Of a stretch of DNA of 35,936 bases, positions 1 to 8,315 are shown piece by piece. This DNA comes from a virus. A program made the translations under genes and the position numbers. The notes below the pieces were generated by a model. The model was not told the DNA's origin and searched no databases. It saw only the letters and a list, made by a program, of their open reading frames with translations. The stretch spans positions 1 to 35,936 of the IMG/VR virus record IMGVR_UViG_3300025138_000137. One strand, written 5' to 3'. Numbering within the stretch: position 1 is the stretch's first letter; each line of letters begins with the position of its first letter.

Positions 1-824
1 ACACCTTCAAAAGGTTTACTGTATCTTGATTTCACTACTTTACAAGCGGCTCTTATACCTTGTACTGTAGAAACTTTATTACCATCCTCATCTTCTTTGA
101 GTTTAAGTTTTTTAATTGCTACTACAATACTTGACGCATATATAAAACCTTGTCCTCCACTGATTTTATCATCAGGGTCAAACATGTCTTGCGATGCGTA
201 TGTGTGGTTTGTTGCTACTATTCCAATTGGATATGGTGCTATTTGGTTTACGGTGTTTCTGACTAAAGACGCTAATGCCTTTGGCTTTCTACCCATATCA
301 CCTTTCATATCACCTTTTTCAAATTGTGCTACGTCTGTTGGTGTTAATAACATTCCTAAACTATCAATAACAAATAACAACTTGGGCATTTCATCATACT
401 CCATGTCGCCATAGTTTGCTTTGTAGTCTTTCATAAATTCACTAATTGCTTTAGCAACATCGTCAATCATTGAAACACTAACTTTTAATAGTTTTTCAGG
501 TGTTGTATCAACATCTAATGCTTGTAACCATTGTTCATCCAATGCATTTTCAGAGTCAAATAATACTACTTGACATCCTTTATCTTGTGCATTTTTTACA
601 ATGTTTCCAGAACATATAAATGATTTACCAGATCCTGACTCACCTGCAAACACAGTTACTTTGCCGAGGGGTACACCCCCTGCAAAGTCTCCACTAATTA
701 AATAGTCGAGTGTGTGGTTACCAGTGCTGATCCAATCTCTAGGGTCATGGAAGCCAGCACTAATACCGGATATGCTTTTAGTGATTCCAGTTCTGAACTT
801 TGTTAGGTCAAAAGGTTTCTGCAT
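1..824 (-). CDS. uvsX: UvsX-like RecA-family recombinase (3' end cut by window)
   Basis: RecA/UvsX strand-exchange ATPase that pairs ssDNA with homologous duplex during recombination-dependent phage replication. About 274 residues are visible and the C-terminus runs off the window. The Walker A motif GESGSGKS is at about residues 61-68 and the Walker B strand LLFVIDSLG at about 149-157. An NHTYASQDMF segment followed by SGGQG near 206-225 matches the L2/NHTY region of T4 UvsX. The start ATG at 824 has an AAGGAG site that overlaps the stop of the gp32 gene, 10 nt upstream, so the two genes are co-transcribed and probably coupled. UvsX and gp32 work together on ssDNA, which fits this arrangement. 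Family assignment is secure. Confidence 0.93.
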   Translation of the reverse strand, partial: MQKPFDLTKFRTGITKSISGISAGFHDPRDWISTGNHTLDYLISGDFAGGVPLGKVTVFAGESGSGKSFICSGNIVKNAQDKGCQVVLFDSENALDEQWLQALDVDTTPEKLLKVSVSMIDDVAKAISEFMKDYKANYGDMEYDEMPKLLFVIDSLGMLLTPTDVAQFEKGDMKGDMGRKPKALASLVRNTVNQIAPYPIGIVATNHTYASQDMFDPDDKISGGQGFIYASSIVVAIKKLKLKEDEDGNKVSTVQGIRAACKVVKSRYSKPFEG

Positions 825-834
825 AATTTACTCC

Positions 835-1878
835 TTAAGACGACTGTCTGTTTCTGATCATATTTAGAATATCATCAGCCGACTTCTTGCCAACGTCTTC
901 ACTAGCCTCTGCTGTTGCAGGTGCTGTTACAGGTGCTGTTACAGGTGCAGTTGCTACTGCTGGTGCAGTTGTTTCTGCTACTGCTGGTGCAGGTGCTGTT
1001 ACAGGTGCCACACTCTCTGTTGCAGGCTGTGGTACTGCTGGAGCAGTTTGAGCCGGTGCAACCGTTGATTGTGTTTGGGTTCCAGATACTTTAGGAACAT
1101 CAAGTCCATAGGGTTTGTAAAACTGACCCCATTTAGCAGGATCATATAACTCCCCATCTACTGATGCTTGGAACATTTCTGCAATAGCCTGTACGCCTTC
1201 TGCGGCTGGCTTAGCGGGTAAAAAATCATTAAGATTAAATAGTCCGTGAGTATCAATTGCGCCTAAGTTTTCCTCAGTAAGTGAACTTTCTTTCCTTGCC
1301 CATTTACTTGTAGAATAATCTGCGTATTGACCTTTAGTGGTTTTTGATAAACGGAAATCTGTTCCTGCTACATAATCAGTTGGAAGGTTTTCCATTTCTG
1401 GGTCCATCAATGCTGATTTAATAATGTTAAAGATTTGAGGCCCAATGACGAAACGTCTAATTGGATTCTCTGGTGAATCTTCGTTGAGGGGATTTTCGTT
1501 TACAAAGCCTTGGAAAATGTATGAACGTTTTTTCCAATACTTTCTACCCATATCTTCAAGACTTGCGTCTTTAAACCAAGGACGAACCTCAGTCAATACA
1601 GGGCATGTATCACCCCACATTTCCATGCAAGGAACTTGGACGGTAACAGGTTTCTGTTCTCCGCCAGCCACTCCTGGGAATGTAAGTCTGATCATTTGTC
1701 GTTCTACCCAAAAGAACGTGTTGTTTGGATCTGAGTCAGGTAAGAACCTAAGAACGGTGCTTGTTCCTTCGTCGATATTCCAAAAAGGGTATATTGCTTT
1801 GTCGCTTTGAGCGGGTGAACTACCAGGTTTTGATTCCATTGATTGTAGTTTTGCTCTGATTTCTGCTAAAGATGCCAT
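835..1878 (-). CDS. 32: gp32-like single-stranded DNA-binding protein
   Basis: T4 gp32-type ssDNA-binding protein, 347 aa, which coats ssDNA in replication, recombination and repair. The N-terminal MASLAEIRAKLQ is the cooperative self-assembly region, followed by the OB-fold core. A long Ala/Pro/Thr-rich linker (about residues 245-325) leads to a conserved-looking end, KKSADDILNMIRNRQSS. The ATG at 1878 is preferred over one 27 nt upstream because AGGAG lies 8 nt before it. In T4 the core zinc is held by one His and three Cys. Here the matching stretch reads C-x8-CPVL, so the third Cys position is Leu and the zinc site looks incomplete. A sigma70-like promoter lies upstream, and uvsX follows 10 nt downstream. 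Confidence 0.93.
   Translation of the reverse strand: MASLAEIRAKLQSMESKPGSSPAQSDKAIYPFWNIDEGTSTVLRFLPDSDPNNTFFWVERQMIRLTFPGVAGGEQKPVTVQVPCMEMWGDTCPVLTEVRPWFKDASLEDMGRKYWKKRSYIFQGFVNENPLNEDSPENPIRRFVIGPQIFNIIKSALMDPEMENLPTDYVAGTDFRLSKTTKGQYADYSTSKWARKESSLTEENLGAIDTHGLFNLNDFLPAKPAAEGVQAIAEMFQASVDGELYDPAKWGQFYKPYGLDVPKVSGTQTQSTVAPAQTAPAVPQPATESVAPVTAPAPAVAETTAPAVATAPVTAPVTAPATAEASEDVGKKSADDILNMIRNRQSS
905..1030 (-). repeat. Low-complexity Ala/Pro/Thr/Val coding repeat in gp32
   Basis: Short degenerate direct repeats of a 12-18 nt unit (gctgttacaggt and variants) encode runs such as APVTAPVTAPAT between the gp32 core and its acidic tail. They are probably a flexible linker that varies in length by slippage. 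There are no spacers, so this is not CRISPR-like. Confidence 0.75.
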
Positions 1879-1933
1879 GATGTTTTCTCCTATAATGTAT
1901 GCCATGTGCGTAATATTTTCATATTACTTTCTT

Positions 1934-1962
1934 ATATTAATGCCAAAATGTAATCTTGTCAA
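1934..1962 (-). promoter_or_regulatory. Sigma70-like promoter for gp32/uvsX
   Basis: On the minus strand a perfect -35 TTGACA (1957-1962) is followed by a 17-nt spacer and TAATAT (1934-1939, 4 of 6 match to TATAAT). The expected start would give a leader of about 50 nt carrying the AGGAG site of gp32. This suggests early expression by unmodified host RNA polymerase. Confidence 0.6.
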
Positions 1963-2009
1963 CCTATTTTTGTAAATAAATTACCAAAATTACAATAATG
2001 TAACTCTCT

Positions 2010-2027
2010 AATTGTCCTAGGACAATT
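2010..2027. repeat. Perfect 18-bp palindrome upstream of gp32 promoter
   Basis: AATTGTCCTAGGACAATT is its own reverse complement. It lies between the end of the unknown 421-aa gene and the gp32 promoter, about 50 bp upstream of the -35 box. On the plus strand it is followed by TTTTT, but no plus-strand gene ends here, and on the minus strand no T-run follows. It could be an operator for a dimeric regulator or an RNA hairpin at the 3' end of the upstream transcript. Confidence 0.6.
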
Positions 2028-2042
2028 TTTAAATTACAACTT

Positions 2043-2050
2043 TATTTATT
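2043..2050 (-). promoter_or_regulatory. Candidate T4-type late promoter box
   Basis: AATAAATA on the minus strand, about 165 nt upstream of the gp32 start. It could give late expression of gp32/uvsX. The spacing to the gene is long and the region is AT-rich, so a chance match is possible. Confidence 0.35.
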
Positions 2051-2058
2051 AAATACTT

Positions 2059-3324
2059 TTAAAAATCTACTGAAAAACGGTCCATATACTTCTCAAATGA
2101 TTCCATATGAGTTATTGGACTGCCTTGTACAGCAGGTGTATTGCCTGCACTTAATAATGAACTTTTGATTGCTGTGTAATCAAAATTGCTCATTCTGCCT
2201 CCACTGCTAAGACGTTTACCGCAGTCACGTAAGTAACCACCTAATCTTTCGTCTGTTGCACTGAAGCCTAATTGACTTACCTGATGCCCTAATTTGGCAT
2301 GAGGATTATCAAACTGTAATAATTCTGTTTCTTTAAGCATGTCAACTGCATTACTAAAGTTTTCACTTTGTATTGCTTTCATAATGTGTGATTCAAATGC
2401 TTTCTTTTTTAAATTTAGTGTTCGTAAGTTATCCATTACGTTTGCAACTTTGCTATCAAAATGTGTTTCTGTAAATAGAGATTGGATGTCGGAATCATCT
2501 TCCTCTAGATTAACTTTTTCTTGTGCTGAAATAGATTCAATTGCTGTTGCGTATGTTTTTGCACCTTGTAATTTTTTAAATGTTTCTCTAATGTTATTGA
2601 TGTTCTCTATTGCTAAGTCTACATACTCTGCGTTTGCTTCATTAACAATGTTGGATCTTCTAACATAAACAATAAACTCACGTAATCTAGTTAAATCTTG
2701 TGCCATGTTTATTATTGATTCGCCAATGCTATCATATACTTCTCCACCTTGTTGAACATGTCTTGCCATCGCTCTAGCCATTGCTAAGTTATTCTCAGGT
2801 AGTTTAAATCTTTCATCGCCACGTTGTATAAACACATTTTGTATATTTCTACTACGTGAACCTCTTACTTCTTCGTCTACTGCTTTTTTATGCTTTAAAA
2901 CTATCTTTACGTTCTCTAAAGGTTGATAACTTGTTTTAGTAGAACCTGACAGTTTGCCTAGACTAGCCTCCATTACGTCTGCCATATCTTTCTCCGAATT
3001 TTTTGTTGCGTCTTGCAACTCGCCTTTTGCTTTAAGTCTCTTACCAAAAATATTGTAATCAAAGTTCATTAAGTAATCTCTACTTAATTCTTTTAACATT
3101 GGTCTTATTTTGTGATCTGATAAATCTTCGCTAGTATTTAAAATAACTGAATTCTTATTAAGATCTATTCTAACTAGTATATTTGGTTCTTCAACAACAA
3201 ATCTTGTGCTTTCTTGTGGATTAACTGTACTAGTGCCTTCAGCATTAAATGTTTTAACTTCATAGCCAAAACCTTTTAATAAATTGAATACTTTTTCTGA
3301 AACTTGTTTTTTATTAGTTGCCAT
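2059..3324 (-). CDS. Conserved-looking unknown protein, 421 aa
   Basis: I do not recognise this protein. It is largely helical and hydrophilic with alternating charge. Its N-terminus (KVFNLLKGFGYEVKTF) is followed by a beta-rich stretch around RFVVEEPNILVRIDL. There is no signal peptide, membrane segment or obvious catalytic motif. It lies between the terminase gene and gp32 and shares their orientation. A GATAAATA late box sits exactly 5 nt before the ATG with no Shine-Dalgarno site, so it should be expressed late, which suggests a virion or packaging role. Function is not assigned. Confidence 0.8.
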   Translation of the reverse strand: MATNKKQVSEKVFNLLKGFGYEVKTFNAEGTSTVNPQESTRFVVEEPNILVRIDLNKNSVILNTSEDLSDHKIRPMLKELSRDYLMNFDYNIFGKRLKAKGELQDATKNSEKDMADVMEASLGKLSGSTKTSYQPLENVKIVLKHKKAVDEEVRGSRSRNIQNVFIQRGDERFKLPENNLAMARAMARHVQQGGEVYDSIGESIINMAQDLTRLREFIVYVRRSNIVNEANAEYVDLAIENINNIRETFKKLQGAKTYATAIESISAQEKVNLEEDDSDIQSLFTETHFDSKVANVMDNLRTLNLKKKAFESHIMKAIQSENFSNAVDMLKETELLQFDNPHAKLGHQVSQLGFSATDERLGGYLRDCGKRLSSGGRMSNFDYTAIKSSLLSAGNTPAVQGSPITHMESFEKYMDRFSVDF

Positions 3325-3329
3325 ACAAC

Positions 3330-3337
3330 TATTTATC
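3330..3337 (-). promoter_or_regulatory. T4-type late promoter, leaderless spacing
   Basis: GATAAATA followed by 5 nt (GTTGT) and then ATG of the 421-aa gene. In T4 late promoters transcription starts about 6 nt after the last A, so the predicted +1 is the start codon itself. Confidence 0.75.
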
Positions 3338-4923
3338 TAAATTATCCCAACAGGCATCGGCCCATCGGAATCGTCGTAGTCATCTTCGAATCCATCAGAT
3401 CCTAAACCACTGTTTATTTGATCATAAACTTGCTCTTCAAACGTGCCTATGTATTGAATCATTCTAACAGCAATAACTAAAGACATTACTAAGTCATCAA
3501 ATTCACCTGGTTTAGCGGCAAAACTATTTGCTCTTGATACAAAGTTTTTAAGTTCTGATACAAGCATTTTACTTTTAAGTTTAATTTTATCTTGTTCTAC
3601 TAATCGTTTAAGAAATAAACAGCCTTCAATTTTACTTTTATGTGTAGTATGGAAACCTTTCCTACCTTTCTTACCTTGTATTCTTTTAGGTTCATGTAAG
3701 AAATCACCCGGAAATGTTTCCTCACCGGTGTCTCTAATTACTACAAGTGCCGCTTCTCCAATACTATTGTTCTCTACAGACCAATACAACTGGTCGCATT
3801 TGCACTCTTTAAGGTACATGAGTATGTCCAGCATTGCTTTCATTTGGCCTTCTACAGGGGTCTTATTATGACACCATTCTGCTATTTGTGTCATACTCGA
3901 AAGTTCTAATACTTGTATTGCCGCATTATCTCCTCCAGTTCCTGAACTAGGATCTAGTGCTACAACAAACATTGAGTCTGGATCTGGTTGTTTATACCAA
4001 CGTGTTTGTCCCATTCTAAGACTGGGTTCTACACCTTTTATCTCTAATAGTTTTAGAGAATCTATAAGTGTTTCGTCATATATAACAAACTCACATTCGT
4101 GTTCACGTCTAAAACGTTCTTCTCCAATCCTTCCTCTTTCTTCTGTTGCCCATGCAGGATCTCTGTCTGGATGTTCTTCCCATTTAGCAATCATTGGTTT
4201 AAAACCGTTGACTCCTACTTCTTGTTCGTTACCATGTTCATCGAACATTTTATTTGCTTGATTCCAAATCATAGCAAAAGTATCATCATCACTGTTTGGT
4301 GTTGATGTAATAATACACTTACCACCTGTTGCTAATGTTGGTGATAGTGAAGTCCAAAACTCTTTGGCTATTCTGGGTGGTACGAACGCAAACTCATCTA
4401 AGTATACTAATGAAAGTGACATACCTCTACCAGTGTTCTCTGTAGTTGTAGCACTTATAATTCTACTACCATTGTCCATAGTCATAGAGCCCTTGTTATA
4501 TTCTGTAACACCTGCTCTAATATGATTAGGTACACTTTCATATGCATAACGTATACGTTGCATAATTTCACTTGCACCTGCTTGTTTATGAGCCGCTACT
4601 AGAATTGTACTGTCTGGCTTGAACATAGCATACCACAGCAAGTAACCTGCCGCTACAGTGGTTTTACCCATCTGTCTGCCCAGCATATTAATACTGTATC
4701 TATAATGATTGTAATTTTGAACTAACCCTTTTTGATAATCAAAAGGTTCAAATTTTATACCACCTTTTGTAGGATGTTGTATTTGCATGTGCTCTGTCAT
4801 AAAATGCATAGCACCTGTTTCTTCACTACAGCAGGCCTCAAAGTCCAATAACTGTTCTTTAGTCATAGGTACTTTTTTAAAGCCTTGCTTTATTAAACTG
4901 GTATCTGCTGTTCCTCTAGCCAT
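3337..4923 (-). CDS. 17: Terminase large subunit gp17
   Basis: ATPase-nuclease motor that cuts concatemeric DNA and pumps it into the prohead. The protein is 528 aa, shorter than T4 gp17 (610 aa). Walker A is GRQMGKT at residues 82-88, Walker B LVYLDEF at about 172-178, and the coupling motif TSTPN is at 206-210. The C-terminal RNase H-like nuclease begins with VALDPSSGTGGD (metal Asp324), continues with VENNSIGEA, and ends with the acidic DDLVMSLVIA. The start ATG has no Shine-Dalgarno site but has a late box 5 nt upstream. The downstream gene on the same strand begins 12 nt after the stop. Confidence 0.96.
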   Translation of the reverse strand: MARGTADTSLIKQGFKKVPMTKEQLLDFEACCSEETGAMHFMTEHMQIQHPTKGGIKFEPFDYQKGLVQNYNHYRYSINMLGRQMGKTTVAAGYLLWYAMFKPDSTILVAAHKQAGASEIMQRIRYAYESVPNHIRAGVTEYNKGSMTMDNGSRIISATTTENTGRGMSLSLVYLDEFAFVPPRIAKEFWTSLSPTLATGGKCIITSTPNSDDDTFAMIWNQANKMFDEHGNEQEVGVNGFKPMIAKWEEHPDRDPAWATEERGRIGEERFRREHECEFVIYDETLIDSLKLLEIKGVEPSLRMGQTRWYKQPDPDSMFVVALDPSSGTGGDNAAIQVLELSSMTQIAEWCHNKTPVEGQMKAMLDILMYLKECKCDQLYWSVENNSIGEAALVVIRDTGEETFPGDFLHEPKRIQGKKGRKGFHTTHKSKIEGCLFLKRLVEQDKIKLKSKMLVSELKNFVSRANSFAAKPGEFDDLVMSLVIAVRMIQYIGTFEEQVYDQINSGLGSDGFEDDYDDSDGPMPVGII

Positions 4924-4928
4924 ATAAG

Positions 4929-4936
4929 TATTTAGT
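4929..4936 (-). promoter_or_regulatory. T4-type late promoter, leaderless spacing
   Basis: ACTAAATA, then CTTAT (5 nt), then ATG of the terminase gene. The box overlaps the stop codon of the upstream SGNH-like gene. Confidence 0.65.
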
Positions 4937-5798
4937 TGCCTAACTGTATAATATCTGATGTTTTATGTAGATTATTCTTTACTACCCAATCAAAAAGATA
5001 GTCTGCTATACGTTTATGTCCTATTGCATCTGGGTGATTCATAAAAGGTTTTTCAGACCATTCGTTCGATGCTTTTGTTCCTGTATATGTAGTCATAGGT
5101 ATAAAACGTTTGTTATTATATAGTTTTTTATACTTCTGATCTACAAAACTTGTAAAGTCTTCTTTTGTGCCACCTATCCAATACATTAGATATTTAATAT
5201 TTCTTTGTTCAAGGTATCGTTGCGTTTTTTCTATCTCTGAATACGCATAACTTAAGAAAGGCATTATATTATTGTGCCTATCTTTTAACCATTCAGATAA
5301 GTTTATATCATGGCTTTTAATATCTTGTTCGCTAATATTATCTTTTTCTACAAACATAAAATTAGGTTCTTGTGGTGTTAGATACTCTCTATTTTTTCTA
5401 ACCCACATTGTTACATAGTTTGCTGTAGCAAAATTGTCTATACCGCTCCCACTCATAAATGACACAGGAATTACATATTCGCCTTTAAATTCTCCAGTTG
5501 TAATCTCAACAGGTTCAAATAGTTTGTATGTTGGTATTGTATATTCAACACAAATAAAAAGGTCTTTGAATGTTTTATATTTTTGATAGTATTCTTCACA
5601 GAACCCATAAGTATCTATAGTAGACATTCCGATTGGTTTACCAATAAGAGAGTGATTCCAAAGTTCTGATACTGATGACTTTTCTGCAAAATGGTCTACC
5701 CAACTTTGCATGCCTTTGTCTTTAGTAAGTGATAATTCGTGGCCTTTGCCCCAGCCACTGGCGTGACTACATCCATTTATGTATAAATGATTTATCAT
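4932..5798 (-). CDS. SGNH/GDSL hydrolase-like protein A
   Basis: Probable SGNH-fold esterase or lipase-like protein, 288 aa. Block I is NGCSHASG near the N-terminus (Ser at residue 11), in the place of the GDS nucleophile motif. A C-terminal NHPDAIGHKRIADYL resembles block V, where Asp and His complete the triad. There is no signal peptide, so action in the host cytoplasm or on the virion is expected. It lies between the terminase gene and a Cys-rich unknown gene. Its own late box stands 6 nt before ATG. Substrate is unknown; SGNH proteins often remove acyl or acetyl groups from glycans. A second, divergent SGNH-like gene lies at 8316-9131. Confidence 0.65.
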   Translation of the reverse strand: MINHLYINGCSHASGWGKGHELSLTKDKGMQSWVDHFAEKSSVSELWNHSLIGKPIGMSTIDTYGFCEEYYQKYKTFKDLFICVEYTIPTYKLFEPVEITTGEFKGEYVIPVSFMSGSGIDNFATANYVTMWVRKNREYLTPQEPNFMFVEKDNISEQDIKSHDINLSEWLKDRHNNIMPFLSYAYSEIEKTQRYLEQRNIKYLMYWIGGTKEDFTSFVDQKYKKLYNNKRFIPMTTYTGTKASNEWSEKPFMNHPDAIGHKRIADYLFDWVVKNNLHKTSDIIQLGN

Positions 5799-5804
5799 AA
5801 AAAG

Positions 5805-5812
5805 TATTTATT
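5805..5812 (-). promoter_or_regulatory. T4-type late promoter, leaderless spacing
   Basis: AATAAATA, then CTTTTT (6 nt), then ATG of SGNH-like protein A. No Shine-Dalgarno site is visible. Confidence 0.7.
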
Positions 5813-5814
5813 TG

Positions 5815-7104
5815 TTACGAGGAAAGTTTGTCTTGTAATTTTGCTTTGAGGCTGTTAAAGATTGCATTCTTATCCATATCCGGAGTAACCATTATCATCT
5901 TTGGTGTGCTTCGTGGCATATCATCACCGCATGGTGCGTCATCTTCTTCTTCATCATGATCATGTCCTGGGCATTCACAGTCGTCTGCATCTTCGCCGCA
6001 GGTATCACATTTTTCTTCTTCTTGTGGAAGTAAAAGTTCTTCTTGCTCTGGTTCTTCGTCATCTGCTGATGCCTGCATAGTAGGAAGTTCTAATCCTGCT
6101 AATTTCATAACTCTAGCAAGTTCTTCCATATCATCTGCACTTGCTTCAACACTTACTGAACCTTTGTCAGTGCTCTTGTGTTGTTTGAATTCTACTGAAC
6201 CGTCTGTTTCTTGTGACTCTGGTTGCATGTAGCCTAAGTCTTCACTCATTTCTATTTTTTCTTTTTGCTTTAATGCATCTTTACAGTCTTTGCACATTTC
6301 TTTTAGTTTATCCTGATCACAATCTGGATATTTTTTACAAATTTCTGCAACACTCATATCGTCTTTACAGCATTTCATTACTTCTGATTTTGAAGGCATT
6401 TTGCCTTTTGCTTCTTCGTAAAGTCCTGCTAACTTTAAAAGTTCGCTTAGATCAACTGATTCTTTTTCCATCTCTGGTTCCATCTCTGGCTCTGGTTGAG
6501 CATCTTTACCAATGTCTTTACCTAAGAATGATTTAGCAGTTGACTTTAATTTAGCCAGGCCTGCTCCGCCCATTGCTAAGAAATCATTAACAACGGCCAT
6601 ATATTTTTCTAATGCACCAGTAAGGTTGGAAGGAATACCTTCTCCTGCTTTCATACGGTTTAGTGCTTGTTGAACTAAACTTGCATCTTTAGGTTCTAAA
6701 TATTGACCTAATATTGCCATGCTGATTGGATTCTCAGTCATAAACATTTGAACTGCTTCGTCTTCTCTTAATGCATTAAGATCTACTGCCTCAACTTGAT
6801 TATACATTCCTGTATCTTGTGCTGGTGCTTGTTGTTGTTTCTGAGATGTTACTGCTCTTTTTGTTAGTTGGATAAGTTGTTGGATCATTCCTGCTTCTAT
6901 AATAGGATTAACTAATTTTAGAAAAAGACCTAACTGTTGAGATTTATTACCTGCTAGTTGTTCGCCTTGTGCCGCAGACTGTAATGCCTGCATTAAGATA
7001 GGAAGATTAATGCCGCCTAGGCTATCATCTGCTACTCTACCTTGTGACTTAACTTTCTGTAAGTCTCCCATTGCTGGGTTTTCAGTTATCTCGTTATTTG
7101 ACAT
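5815..7104 (-). CDS. Acidic Cys-rich unknown protein, 429 aa
   Basis: I do not recognise this protein. Residues 1-200 are helical, with Gln-rich stretches and NPISMAILGQYLEP. The second half is strongly acidic and holds eleven Cys in two clusters. Cluster 1 (about 245-274) has CC, C, C and CKDC. Cluster 2 (366-392) is CDTCGEDADDCECPGH, a CxxC/CxC/H pattern like a small metal knuckle. A short motif, LLKLAGL or VMKLAGL, occurs twice (about 222-228 and 332-338). The start overlaps the stop of the 234-aa gene by one base (TAATG) and has AGGAGAG upstream, so it is translationally coupled. The packaging neighbourhood suggests a structural or assembly role, which is inference. Confidence 0.8.
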   Translation of the reverse strand: MSNNEITENPAMGDLQKVKSQGRVADDSLGGINLPILMQALQSAAQGEQLAGNKSQQLGLFLKLVNPIIEAGMIQQLIQLTKRAVTSQKQQQAPAQDTGMYNQVEAVDLNALREDEAVQMFMTENPISMAILGQYLEPKDASLVQQALNRMKAGEGIPSNLTGALEKYMAVVNDFLAMGGAGLAKLKSTAKSFLGKDIGKDAQPEPEMEPEMEKESVDLSELLKLAGLYEEAKGKMPSKSEVMKCCKDDMSVAEICKKYPDCDQDKLKEMCKDCKDALKQKEKIEMSEDLGYMQPESQETDGSVEFKQHKSTDKGSVSVEASADDMEELARVMKLAGLELPTMQASADDEEPEQEELLLPQEEEKCDTCGEDADDCECPGHDHDEEEDDAPCGDDMPRSTPKMIMVTPDMDKNAIFNSLKAKLQDKLSS

Positions 7105-7808
7105 TATCCTGCTCTCCTGGCACCTGCACTTTGAGTTACAGTTGAAACTGTTTTAGAATTCTCTGTGCCTTTACCCATATTTGGTGTGCCTACTATGTTA
7201 TCGTATGTAGGTCTTAGTGCATCTCCCATTAACTCGTCCTTGCTAGGATAGTTACGGAAATAGTCTGCACCTTTTTCATCTTTAATTTTTTGTAGTTCTT
7301 CTAAGAATTTTTTATTGTGCTCTTCGCCAAATAATGCAACATTAAAGTCTACGTCTTGGTTTTCGTTTTCATAATGTGCTTGTTCTTCTTTATTAAGTTC
7401 TGCATCTTCCATTGAAACTTGTCTATCTTTATCTGCTTCATGTCTTGCTTCAGCCATATCGCTTTCAATTCTTCTTGGATCGTTTACACCGTAGCATAAT
7501 ACTTTTTCGTGATCTAAGCCTAAATTTACTGCTAGCCAAACTTCTAAAATTCTATCTTGTACAGGATACTTTAATACAATATCTGTGCTACTAACTTCTG
7601 AAACCATTTGAACACCTTTGGCTTTTAAAAACTCCATTGGATTCTCTTCTATTGGTTTTCTTTTGAAATCTGAGATGCTTACAACATTGTATTTTGCAAG
7701 ACAAGCCTCTATGATATCCATGTGTTCGTTAGTACAATTACAAGCCAACTTGACTCTGTAACCGTATTCTTTGTTAAATGATTCTGTTAAATAATCTTTA
7801 AATTCCAT
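7104..7808 (-). CDS. Unknown protein, 234 aa, in packaging cluster
   Basis: I do not recognise a family. The N-terminal half (residues 1-105) looks globular, with alternating strands and helices, including VKLACNCTNEHMDIIEACLAKYNV. The second half is charged and helical (QKIKDEKGADYFRNYPSKDELM), followed by a disordered Gly/Ser/Thr tail. Unlike several neighbours it has a true leader: the late box lies 21 nt before ATG and an AAGGAG site falls between. It is coupled to the Cys-rich gene through TAATG. A virion or assembly role is likely from position only. Confidence 0.8.
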   Translation of the reverse strand: MEFKDYLTESFNKEYGYRVKLACNCTNEHMDIIEACLAKYNVVSISDFKRKPIEENPMEFLKAKGVQMVSEVSSTDIVLKYPVQDRILEVWLAVNLGLDHEKVLCYGVNDPRRIESDMAEARHEADKDRQVSMEDAELNKEEQAHYENENQDVDFNVALFGEEHNKKFLEELQKIKDEKGADYFRNYPSKDELMGDALRPTYDNIVGTPNMGKGTENSKTVSTVTQSAGARRAG

Positions 7809-7828
7809 TGTATAACTCCTTTACACAC

Positions 7829-8311
7829 TTATTTATCATTTTTATTAATAATTTTCAAAAGTTCGTTTCGGTCATATAGAATATTACCAGCGGCATCATT
7901 ATTTTTTCCATTTCCAGTATTGCTGTCTAATCTTGCTTTCTTGATCATTAAATCTATTTGTTGTAACTTTGCTTTTGTTTTAGTGTCACTAGCATCTAAG
8001 GCTATTCTTAACATGGTACTTGCTTCTGCAAATACTTTACCAGCCGCCATATCACTAACATTCATGCCTAGGCTCATTAGTTGCTTATAACTACTTAATG
8101 CCTCTTTGGCGATGTCATTCATTTCGAGTTCGTGTTCTTCTAAACCCTGTACGTCTTTGAACGCCATATTAATTTTTTCGCTAACACTTAATGCATCTGC
8201 TATCTCAACAATCTCATTTTGTGTTTCTTCTATAGTAGGCGCCTGTTCTTCTTTATCGAGAGCCTCTTGTAACGGCGGTAGGTTAAATTCTTCTTCTAAT
8301 TTCTTAGTCAT
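7829..8311 (-). CDS. Probable terminase small subunit (gp16-like)
   Basis: The 160-aa protein matches the size of T4 gp16 (164 aa), the ring-forming regulator that loads gp17 on DNA. It has an acidic N-terminus, then a long helical core. The core includes AKEALSSYKQLMSLG and TMLRIALDASDTKTKAKLQQIDLMIKKAR, the antiparallel coiled-coil hairpin pattern seen in phage small terminases, followed by an Asn/Gly-rich tail. The packaging context (gp17 and head genes on the same strand) supports this. Sequence identity to T4 is too weak to be certain. A late box sits 5 nt before ATG, with no Shine-Dalgarno site. Confidence 0.6.
   Translation of the reverse strand: MTKKLEEEFNLPPLQEALDKEEQAPTIEETQNEIVEIADALSVSEKINMAFKDVQGLEEHELEMNDIAKEALSSYKQLMSLGMNVSDMAAGKVFAEASTMLRIALDASDTKTKAKLQQIDLMIKKARLDSNTGNGKNNDAAGNILYDRNELLKIINKNDK
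7830..7837 (-). promoter_or_regulatory. T4-type late promoter with leader
   Basis: GATAAATA, then 21 nt including AAGGAG, then ATG of the 234-aa gene. Expected leader is about 15 nt. Confidence 0.7.
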
Positions 8312-8315
8312 GCTA

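Noticed and set aside
97-414. Plus-strand 105-codon open frame at the window start
   Set aside because: It lies antisense to the clear UvsX coding sequence.
905-1030. Short repeated units resembling a CRISPR array
   Set aside because: Units are 12-18 nt, in frame, without spacers, and encode the Ala/Pro/Thr linker of gp32.
2010-2034. Palindrome plus T5 as a plus-strand terminator
   Set aside because: No plus-strand gene ends nearby. It is kept only as a palindrome of unknown role.
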